Source: an uncultured Collinsella sp. (GTDB lineage: Bacteria; Actinomycetota; Coriobacteriia; Coriobacteriales; Coriobacteriaceae). From it: 5,500 bases of DNA. The stretch's first letter is position 1. Each line of letters opens with the position of its first letter. The stretch is from the NCBI GenBank assembly GCA_900551305.1, contig URVK01000124.1, positions 1 to 5,500 of the forward strand. Reading direction: 5' to 3'. The translations under genes were made by a program, and so were the position numbers. The notes under the pieces were generated by a model. The model made no database searches, was not told the DNA's origin, and saw only the letters and a program-made list of their open reading frames with translations. This document shows positions 1 to 4,420 of the stretch, one piece after another.

Positions 1-79
1 CACCGACCGCCGAGAGTTTTTCGACCGCATTATGGAGGTCGTTGCCATGATGGGCGGTGAGGGCTCCGATGCTCTGTAA
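1..79 (+). CDS. ABC transporter ATP-binding protein, C-terminal end (BceA-like, partial)
   Basis: Only the last 25 codons are in the window, read from base 2 to a TAA at 77-79. The visible tail is TDRREFFDRIMEVVAMMGG followed by EGSDAL. A run of the type R-x-F-[FY]-x-x-I-[ML]-x-V-x-A-x-[ML]-G-G is typical of the end of BceA/LolD-like ATPases that pair with FtsX-type permeases. No Walker or signature motif is present because they lie upstream. The stop overlaps the start of the following permease gene by 11 bp, which indicates translational coupling in one operon. By family knowledge this subunit would hydrolyse ATP on the cytoplasmic face to drive the permease. The identification rests partly on the neighbour; family membership is likely, exact function is inferred. 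Confidence 0.75.
   Translation, partial: TDRREFFDRIMEVVAMMGGEGSDAL
58..71 (+). promoter_or_regulatory. Ribosome binding site and start choice for the BceB-like permease
   Basis: The purine-rich stretch GGTGAGGG (56-63) lies 5 nt before the ATG at 69. This supports ATG 69 rather than the in-frame GTG at 57, which would sit inside the ribosome binding site and add only four residues (MRAP). ATG 69 gives an N-terminus MLCKLAWGNVRR, which matches the usual BceB-type start shortly before the first membrane segment. Confidence 0.6.
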
Positions 80-2012
80 ACTCGCTTGGGGCAACGTCCG
101 CCGCGCCGGCCGCGACTACCTCGTCTACCTTTTGACGCTCACCCTGGGCGTCACGGTCTTCTATGCCTTTAACACCATCTCGATGCAGGTCGACATCGCC
201 GGAATCGATGAAAAGGGCTTGGCGCAGGTTATGGGCAGCATGCTCGGCAACCTGACGTACTTTTTGGCCGGTGTCATGGCCTTTTTGATGGTGTATGCCA
301 ATAACTTCATCATGAAACGCCGCAAGAAGGAGTTTGGCCTGTACCAGGTGCTCGGCATGGGGCGCGGGCGCGTCGCCACGATCATGGCGCTCGAGACCGT
401 GATAGTATCGGTCGTGGCCTTTGTCGCCGGCATTGTGCTGGGTGTGGGACTCTCCCAGCTCATGACGTTCTTTACGGCCTCGCTCTTTAAGACGCAGATC
501 GCCAATTTCCACTTCTTTTTCTCGGTGCATGCGTTCAATCTGACCCTTGCCTGCATGCTCGTAATGTTTGTGCTCACGCTACTGCTGAACCTTCGCGCCG
601 TGCGTCGTACCAAACTCATCGAGCTTATGGGTGCCGAGCGTCGCAACGAGAGCATCAAGACACGCAACCCCTGGATCGCGATTGCCATCTTTGCCGTGGG
701 CGTGGTGCTGGTGGGCGTGGCCTATTACCGTCTGCTACGTGATGGGTTCCCGCTAACCGCGACGGACAGCAAGCTGCAAGAGGCCATGAACCAGTTTGGT
801 ATTACGACCGCTATGGTTACAGTTGGCACCTTTGCCCTGTTCTGGGGACTCTCGGGCATGCTCATCAAGCTGCTGCAGAGCCTGCGCGGCGTGTATTGGC
901 GCGGCCTCAACATGTTTACCGTGCGCCAGCTTGCGGCCAAGGTCAACACGGTGTGCTTTTCGATGGGTGTCATCGCGATGCTCCTGTTTTTGGCCATCAC
1001 CTCGGTGACGTGCGGTATGTCGATTGCCAACGTGATGAACGAAAACCTGGAGCGCTATAACCCTGTTGACGTGTCTCAGACGTATGCCTATTACACGCCC
1101 GATACGCTCGACTACTACAAAGAGTATGTCAATCCGTCTGAAGCCGATCGCATGGTGCTGGCCGATAGTACGGTCGATTTGTACCCCGCATGGCACGGTA
1201 AGGGCAAGTCGGCGGGCAACAACGACGAGACCGGCAAGAAGGTCAATATCGCCGATGTTGCCGGTGAGCATGTGCAGATCGATTCGTATCTGAGTTACCC
1301 AGTTGGCGGCTCGAATCCTTCGGTGACCCCAAGTGAGATGTGCAAGATCATGGGCGAAAAGCTTCCCAAGGCGTTCGGGGGTAGCAATGCCGATGCGATG
1401 GGTCTGTATGTGACGCCGGCGAGTCAGTACAACAAACTGCGTCAGATGATGGGCGAGGAGCCGGTGCACATCGGTCACGACCAGTATCTGCTCACGTGTG
1501 ATATGGGCGGCGAGCTGGTCGACATGTACACCAAGTATATGGCTGGCGGCCATGCCCTTACCTTGGGCGGGCATGAGCTCAAGCCCGCAACCGATAAGTC
1601 GGACGAAGATACGGCGGCCATCGCCAACTCGGCGATGGGCAGCAATCCGGGTACCGTCGTCGTTTCCGACGAGCTGTTGTCCCAACTTAATCTGCAGCCG
1701 TATTCCAGTAGCCTGCTCGTTAACTACAAACAGGGGATGGATACGACTGAGGCAGACGAGAGCATTAAATACACTCTGCTCGACAATCTGCTCGTTGACG
1801 GCAAGGAGCCGGGGTCGTGGGGAACCTTCATCACACGCTCCGAGATGTACGCGCAAGCAGCGCAAATGAACGGTCTTATTAGCTATCTAGCCATCTACAT
1901 CGGCTTTGTATTGGTCGTTGCATGCGCGGCGATTCTGTCGATCCAGCAACTCTCCAACGTGGCCGACGGCAGCCGCAGCTATCGCGTACTGGGACCGATT
2001 GGCAGCTTGTAG
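69..2012 (+). CDS. BceB-like FtsX-family ABC permease, truncated by an in-frame stop
   Basis: 647 residues from ATG 69 to TAG 2010-2012. Family knowledge: BceB-type permeases have ten membrane helices and a large extracellular domain between helices 7 and 8; with BceA they protect against cell-wall-active peptides and signal to a histidine kinase. Seen here: hydrophobic segments near residues 18-36, 60-78, 108-130, 153-175, 203-221, 247-270 and 297-320. A hydrophilic domain follows at about 322-603, then helix 8 at about 604-626. The conserved cytoplasmic stretch MKRRKKEFGLYQVLGMGRG (82-100) is typical of the FtsX domain. Helices 9 and 10 are missing because of the TAG, but the same frame resumes directly afterwards (2013-2318). 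The product is therefore probably non-functional unless the stop is suppressed. No kinase or regulator gene is in the window. Substrate is unknown. Confidence 0.85.
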   Translation: MLCKLAWGNVRRAGRDYLVYLLTLTLGVTVFYAFNTISMQVDIAGIDEKGLAQVMGSMLGNLTYFLAGVMAFLMVYANNFIMKRRKKEFGLYQVLGMGRGRVATIMALETVIVSVVAFVAGIVLGVGLSQLMTFFTASLFKTQIANFHFFFSVHAFNLTLACMLVMFVLTLLLNLRAVRRTKLIELMGAERRNESIKTRNPWIAIAIFAVGVVLVGVAYYRLLRDGFPLTATDSKLQEAMNQFGITTAMVTVGTFALFWGLSGMLIKLLQSLRGVYWRGLNMFTVRQLAAKVNTVCFSMGVIAMLLFLAITSVTCGMSIANVMNENLERYNPVDVSQTYAYYTPDTLDYYKEYVNPSEADRMVLADSTVDLYPAWHGKGKSAGNNDETGKKVNIADVAGEHVQIDSYLSYPVGGSNPSVTPSEMCKIMGEKLPKAFGGSNADAMGLYVTPASQYNKLRQMMGEEPVHIGHDQYLLTCDMGGELVDMYTKYMAGGHALTLGGHELKPATDKSDEDTAAIANSAMGSNPGTVVVSDELLSQLNLQPYSSSLLVNYKQGMDTTEADESIKYTLLDNLLVDGKEPGSWGTFITRSEMYAQAAQMNGLISYLAIYIGFVLVVACAAILSIQQLSNVADGSRSYRVLGPIGSL

Positions 2013-2054
2013 TTAACGGCCCGCCGCTTTCGTGTACTGGCACAGATCGGCTGC
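1973..2054 (+). repeat. Imperfect in-frame duplication around the permease stop codon
   Basis: Bases 1973-2006 and 2021-2054 align without gaps at an offset of 48 bp (16 codons), with 27 of 34 identical. The encoded peptides are RSYRVLGPIGS and RRFRVLAQIGC. The second copy runs smoothly into the rest of the permease (DDRQIRHS). Five of the seven differences change an amino acid. A 14-nt linker, TTGTAGTTAACGGC (2007-2020), contains the TAG stop and separates the copies. Removing 48 bp would restore an open frame through to 2318. Confidence 0.8.
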
Positions 2055-2318
2055 GACGACCGCCAGATTCGCCATTCGGTGATGGCGCAGCAAGCGGTAT
2101 TCTTCCTGTTCCCGCTGGCAGTGGGCCTGGCGCACTCCTTTGTGGCACTTAAGGTGATCATCGAGTTGGTGAGCATTTTCGGAAATATGAGCATTGGCGG
2201 TACCGTGGGCCTCACCTGTGCAATCTTCCTGGCAGCATACGGTGGCTACTTCCTGGTGACCTACCTCATGAGCACCGGCATGGTACAAGCTGCCATCGCC
2301 ACCCGCTACAGCGAGTAA
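2013..2318 (+). pseudogene. Detached C-terminal part of the BceB-like permease (helices 9-10)
   Basis: Immediately after the TAG at 2010-2012 the same reading frame stays open for 101 codons to TAA 2316-2318. It begins LTARRFRVLAQIGCDDRQIR and contains two hydrophobic segments, about 2091-2180 (AVFFLFPLAVGLAHS... to ELVSIF) and 2190-2290 (IGGTVGLTCAIFLAAYGGYF and onward). These correspond to the last two helices expected of a BceB-type permease that has lost them upstream. An ATG at 2079 (preceded by GTG 2076) could start a 79-residue product, but no Shine-Dalgarno sequence lies before it, so independent translation looks unlikely. The fragment ends in IATRYSE, a plausible natural C-terminus, and is followed closely by a terminator. 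I read 69-2318 as one gene broken by an in-frame stop, not as two genes. A sequencing or assembly error at the duplication cannot be excluded. Confidence 0.8.
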
Positions 2319-2355
2319 CAAGCGGGCAAAACCGTCGCAAAATTAGAGGTGTATG

Positions 2356-2396
2356 ACCGCCGCGAAGGGACCAGGGGCCCTTTCGCGGCGGTTTTT
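2356..2396 (+). terminator. Intrinsic terminator of the BceAB-like operon
   Basis: An 11-bp GC-rich stem pairs 2356-2366 (ACCGCCGCGAA) with 2382-2392 (TTCGCGGCGGT). It is extended by GGG 2367-2369 with CCC 2378-2380 around one unpaired T (2381) and an 8-nt loop. A run of five T follows at 2392-2396. It lies 38 bp after the permease stop at 2318, on the + strand. Confidence 0.9.
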
Positions 2397-2419
2397 GCCA
2401 ATCTGGTGCGTCTCAGATA

Positions 2420-2540
2420 CAAGTGAGTAGACTTTTTTGAACCTGCCGAGCACATCGTGACAAATGATCTATAAAACTGCAGGTCAGAGCTGTGGCGTTT
2501 TGGGGCGTGCTTGGCCTCCTGCAAAAAGCCTACTCACTTG
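2420..2540. repeat. 121-bp element with terminal inverted repeats (MITE- or REP-like)
   Basis: CAAGTGAGTAG at 2420-2430 is exactly inverted as CTACTCACTTG at 2530-2540. With one mismatch the match extends to 18 bp (2420-2437 against 2523-2540). More loosely it extends to 34 nt (2420-2453 against 2507-2540), with 26 of 34 identical, so that GCCGAGCAC pairs with GTGCTTGGC. A further inner pair is TGCAGG (2478-2483) with CCTGCA (2518-2523). No open reading frame with a convincing start fills it, and no clear target-site duplication flanks it. It lies just beyond the operon terminator. It could be a nonautonomous mobile element or a long hairpin RNA; which is unknown. Confidence 0.65.
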
Positions 2541-2583
2541 GTTTTTCTGCTAGAAGACCGCCACGAGGGAAGGCAACTCCCCC

Positions 2584-2645
2584 GGGTAGTCGTTGGGGAC
2601 GTTCTTAAACGACTAGTCAAACAAGAACGTCCCCAATGACTACCC
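2584..2645. repeat. 62-bp palindromic unit with 23-bp arms
   Basis: The left arm 2584-2606 (GGGTAGTCGTTGGGGACGTT plus CTT) and right arm 2623-2645 are inverted copies with 22 of 23 matching; the exception is a G-T pair (2592/2637). The 16-nt middle is AAAC-GACTAGTC-AAAC. Its palindromic core also pairs with the outer ends: TAGTCGTT 2587-2594 with AACGACTA 2608-2615, and TAGTCA 2614-2619 with TGACTA 2637-2642. So the unit can fold as one long hairpin or as alternative shorter ones. There is no T-run, so it is not a standard terminator. It resembles REP/BIME-type units; the family is not identified. Confidence 0.75.
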
Positions 2646-2693
2646 CAAGGAATGTCCCTGACTGCCGGCAGAAAAGGAGCGTCCCTAACTGCC
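2623..2693. repeat. Short direct repeats of the GTCCC-ACTGCC type
   Basis: AAGGAATGTCCCTGACTGCC (2647-2666) and AAGGAGCGTCCCTAACTGCC (2674-2693) match at 17 of 20 positions with a 27-bp offset. The right arm of the adjacent palindrome (AAGAACGTCCCCAATGACTA, 2623-2642) is a more distant third version. There is no constant spacer array as in CRISPR. They may be decayed copies of the same palindromic repeat family. Confidence 0.5.
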
Positions 2694-2700
2694 ACATCAA

Positions 2701-2733
2701 ACGAAAGGGCGCCGACCTTCTGGTCGCGCCCTT
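2701..2733 (-). terminator. Intrinsic terminator of the DAHP synthase gene
   Basis: Reading the minus strand, AAGGGCG (from 2733 down to 2727) and CGACC (2726-2722) pair with the complementary bases 2717-2713 and 2711-2705. There is a 4-nt loop (2718-2721) and one bulged base (2712). The minus-strand sequence that follows is TTTCGTTTG. It lies about 77 bp beyond the stop codon of the DAHP synthase gene. The T-tract is imperfect, so strength is moderate. Confidence 0.65.
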
Positions 2734-2781
2734 GAAGTTGAACGTCAGATTGTCCAGGTGCGGCCCGCGCAGCGTCGAGCC

Positions 2782-2809
2782 GTTACGGCGTTTGGTAAAA
2801 CGCCGTAAC
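2782..2809 (-). other. Perfect 12-bp hairpin directly abutting the DAHP synthase stop codon
   Basis: GTTACGGCGTTT (2782-2793) is exactly inverted at 2798-2809 around the 4-nt loop 2794-2797. The stop codon of the minus-strand gene occupies 2812-2810, so the hairpin begins at the very next mRNA base. No T-run follows on either strand, so it is not a normal intrinsic terminator. Possible roles are mRNA 3'-end protection or slowing of termination; this is inference. Confidence 0.7.
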
Positions 2810-3841
2810 CTACACCCGCTCCGCGATCTCGTGGATGAGGTAGTCGGTCTTTTCCCAGCCCAGGCACGGGTCGGTGATCGATTTACCAAAGACGCCGCCG
2901 TCGACCGGCTGGTTGCCGTCCTCCAGGTAGGACTCGATCATAAAGCCCTTGACTAGCTTGGAGATGGACTCGTTGCGGCGGCAGCTGTCGAGCACCTCCT
3001 TGCAAATGCGATACTGCTCCAGCGGACGCTTGCCCGAGTTGTCATGGTTGCAGTCGATGACCGCTGCCGGATTGGCGTAGCCGGCATGCTCGGTATAGCG
3101 CTCGGCCAGGCGTTCCAGGTGCTCGTAGTGGTAGTTGGGGTAGGTGCGCCCATCGAGACCGATGTAGCCACGCATAACGGCGTGCGCGAGCGGATTGCCG
3201 TCGCACTCGACCTCCCAGTTGCGGAAGATGAAGCTCTGGTGCGCCTGTGCGGCGTAAATGGAGTTGAGCATGACGGTAGTAGAGCCGGCAGTGGGATTCT
3301 TCATGCCGACGGGTACCGAAATGCCGCTCGACACCAGGCGATGCTCCTGGTTTTCGACCGAGCGTGCGCCCACGGCCACATAGCTCAGCAGGTCAACGAG
3401 GTACTGGTAGTTGGACGGATAGAGCATCTCGTCGGCGGTGAAGAAGCCCGTTTCCTCAATAACGCGCAGGTGCATATGGCGGATGGCCTTGACGCCCTCG
3501 AGCAGGTCGTCGGGAGCCTCGGGGTTGGGGTTGTGCAGAAGACCCTTGTAGCCGGTGCCCTTGGTACGCGGCTTATTGGTGTAGACGCGCGGAATGATGA
3601 TGAGCTTGTCCTTGACCTCCTCGGCGGTCTTGGCCAGTCGGTTCATGTACTCAAGCACTGAATCCTCGCGGTCGGCAGAGCACGGGCCGATGATGAGCAC
3701 CTTACGTGCGTCCTCGCCGGTAAAGACTTTGGCGACCTCGGCGTCAAATGCCTGCTTTTTGGCGGTAAGGTCGGCAGAAAGTGGCATTTCCTCGCGGATC
3801 TCCATGGGTATCGGCAGCCTGCGTTTGAATTCCATGGCCAT
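2810..3841 (-). CDS. aroF: 3-deoxy-7-phosphoheptulonate (DAHP) synthase, AroF/G/H type
   Basis: 343 residues, normal for class I-alpha DAHP synthases. The enzyme condenses phosphoenolpyruvate with erythrose 4-phosphate, the first step of the shikimate pathway to aromatic amino acids, in the cytoplasm. By comparison with E. coli AroG the metal ligands are all visible: Cys54 in IGPCSADRED, His266 in DCNHDNSGK, Glu303 in MIESYLEDGNQ and Asp324 in SITDPCLGW. Substrate-binding residues are also present: Arg85 and Lys90 in RVYTNKPRTKGTGYKG, Arg168 in QEHR, Lys181 in VGMKNPTAGS and Arg224 in MRG. The start ATG (3841-3839) is preceded by GAGGAGG at 5-nt spacing; a second ATG two codons later is a less well spaced alternative. 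It is transcribed alone, with its own promoter and terminator, convergent with the permease. Which amino acid inhibits it cannot be read from the sequence. The symbol aroF is used for the family; aroG or aroH would be equally possible. Confidence 0.97.
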   Translation of the reverse strand: MAMEFKRRLPIPMEIREEMPLSADLTAKKQAFDAEVAKVFTGEDARKVLIIGPCSADREDSVLEYMNRLAKTAEEVKDKLIIIPRVYTNKPRTKGTGYKGLLHNPNPEAPDDLLEGVKAIRHMHLRVIEETGFFTADEMLYPSNYQYLVDLLSYVAVGARSVENQEHRLVSSGISVPVGMKNPTAGSTTVMLNSIYAAQAHQSFIFRNWEVECDGNPLAHAVMRGYIGLDGRTYPNYHYEHLERLAERYTEHAGYANPAAVIDCNHDNSGKRPLEQYRICKEVLDSCRRNESISKLVKGFMIESYLEDGNQPVDGGVFGKSITDPCLGWEKTDYLIHEIAERV

Positions 3842-3846
3842 AGGGG

Positions 3847-3853
3847 CCTCCTC
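3847..3853 (-). promoter_or_regulatory. Shine-Dalgarno sequence of the DAHP synthase gene
   Basis: The minus strand reads GAGGAGG, then five bases CCCCT, then ATG at 3841-3839. This near-consensus site fixes the first of two nearby ATG codons as the start. Confidence 0.85.
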
Positions 3854-3895
3854 AATCTATAGAAAGAGCAATAAGCGTATTCTCGAATGCTCGGC

Positions 3896-3924
3896 ATTAT
3901 CCGCTGTCGCACGCTAAAGTGCAA
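3896..3924 (-). promoter_or_regulatory. Sigma70-type promoter of the DAHP synthase gene
   Basis: On the minus strand a -35 box TTGCAC (3924-3919) is separated by exactly 17 bp from a -10 box GATAAT (3901-3896). Transcription would start near 3889, giving a leader of about 48 nt before the ATG. The leader is too short for a T-box or a peptide-coding attenuator, and no operator was recognised. A downstream TATAGA (minus strand, about 3862-3857) is a poorer alternative. Confidence 0.65.
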
Positions 3925-3939
3925 GCCCTTGCCACCCCG

Positions 3940-3977
3940 AAACCTGCCAAAAGGGACAGGTTTATTTTGGCAGGTTT
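3940..3977. repeat. 13-bp inverted repeat with a competing inner pairing
   Basis: AAACCTGCCAAAA (3940-3952) is exactly inverted as TTTTGGCAGGTTT (3965-3977) around a 12-nt loop. The loop itself contains CAGGTTT (3957-3963), which can also pair with AAACCTG (3940-3946), so two hairpins compete for the same left arm. It lies 16 bp upstream of the -35 box of the DAHP synthase promoter. It may be a terminator for + strand reading, a protein-binding site or a REP-like unit; the sequence does not decide. Confidence 0.6.
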
Positions 3978-4063
3978 TATATGGGGGAACGTCGGCGGAT
4001 ACCGGGAGGGAGTGGCGTCGCGCGGGACCCTAAGGCTATTGTCGGTTCCCCAGGAAACACCCT

Positions 4064-4294
4064 GTGGGCAAAAAATGCCAAATATGAGTACGGTTGCTAG
4101 CTTAGTAGCATATTGCCTTCGCAAAATAATAGACATAACAGCAAAATATGTTCATTAACGCAAACACATATAAGTCCGCTATAGGGCTGTTTGATCAATT
4201 TAGGGACGCGTGTAAGCCGTGAAAACGGCATTTGGGGCTGTTTTGGCTGTTACTAAAAGGGTAACAGTACTCATATTTGCCATTTTTTGCCCAC
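4064..4294. repeat. 231-bp element with 28-bp terminal inverted repeats
   Basis: The left end 4064-4091 (GTGGGCAAAAAATGCC, then AAATATGAGTAC) is inverted at 4267-4294 with 27 of 28 matching. Inside each end sits a small hairpin: TGCTA/TAGCA (4095-4099 with 4106-4110) on the left, and CTGTTAC/GTAACAG (4247-4253 with 4261-4267) on the right. The interior is AT-rich compared with the genes. It holds the palindrome TTGATCAA (4191-4198) and a stem GCCGT/ACGGC with a GAAA tetraloop (4216-4229). A weaker outer match, GGGACC at 4024-4029 against GGTCCC at 4320-4325, could extend it to about 300 bp. No coding region is evident in it. It looks like a MITE-like nonautonomous element or a structured RNA locus. 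Confidence 0.65.
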
Positions 4295-4353
4295 GGGGCC
4301 TCGAAGGGGCTGTCAATCAGGTCCCAGGGGAGGCGGTTTGAGGGCCGCAGAGC

Positions 4354-4390
4354 AAAAACGGGGGTGCAGGTTGTCCTGCGCCCCCGTTTT
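4354..4390 (-). terminator. Intrinsic terminator of the ABC exporter gene
   Basis: AAAACGGGGG (4355-4364) pairs with CCCCCGTTTT (4381-4390), and GCAGG (4366-4370) pairs with CCTGC (4375-4379). One mismatched position lies between the two stems and the loop is TTGT. On the minus strand the stem ends in a run of five T (4358-4354). It begins 30 bp beyond the exporter stop codon. The near-symmetrical A and T tracts may let it work weakly on the + strand as well. Confidence 0.85.
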
Positions 4391-4420
4391 CTTGGCATTG
4401 CGGTTGTTTGCCGCCGGTTT

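Larger units (their letters stand above)
2397..2809. other. Spacer between convergent genes, no supported gene
   Basis: Between the permease terminator and the DAHP synthase stop I see no coding region with a start signal or a recognisable product. The stretch is mostly repeats and hairpins, listed separately (2420-2540, 2584-2693, 2701-2733, 2782-2809). Positions 2541-2583 hold nothing I can name. Confidence 0.7.
3925..4353. other. Spacer between DAHP synthase promoter and exporter terminator, no supported gene
   Basis: No convincing gene is present. The open frames here lack ribosome binding sites and run through the inverted repeats. Apart from the repeats at 3940-3977 and 4064-4294, only a 7-bp inverted pair GGGGAAC (3984-3990) and GTTCCCC (4045-4051) stands out. 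Faint promoter-like boxes on the minus strand (TTGATC and ACTTAT, 17 bp apart, about 4198-4170) lie in the AT-rich interior of the element but are too weak to call. Confidence 0.65.

Noticed and set aside
753..1865. Long minus-strand open frame opposite the permease
   Set aside because: It is a shadow of the permease coding strand, with no recognisable domain and no ribosome binding site.
2010..2012. TAG as a pyrrolysine or programmed readthrough codon
   Set aside because: No pyrrolysine machinery is visible, the stop sits in a decayed duplication, and transporters of this family carry no such residue; a plain nonsense lesion is simpler.
1973..2054. Template/variable repeat pair of a diversity-generating retroelement
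   Set aside because: The differences are not restricted to adenines, the copies are adjacent, and there is no reverse transcriptase in the window.
2437..2475. Plus-strand promoter (TTGAAC with TATAAA) inside the 121-bp element
   Set aside because: The spacing is 27 bp and the base set at the right distance, ACAAAT, is a poor -10 box.
2623..2693. CRISPR array
   Set aside because: Repeats are few, unequal and separated by only a few bases, with no spacers of constant length and no cas genes.
2636..2956. Plus-strand 106-codon frame across the spacer and the end of the DAHP synthase gene
   Set aside because: It runs through direct repeats and hairpins, then antisense to a clear enzyme gene; no start signal is seen.
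3044..3661. Plus-strand 205-codon frame opposite the DAHP synthase gene
   Set aside because: It is a GC-driven antisense shadow of a well-supported enzyme gene.
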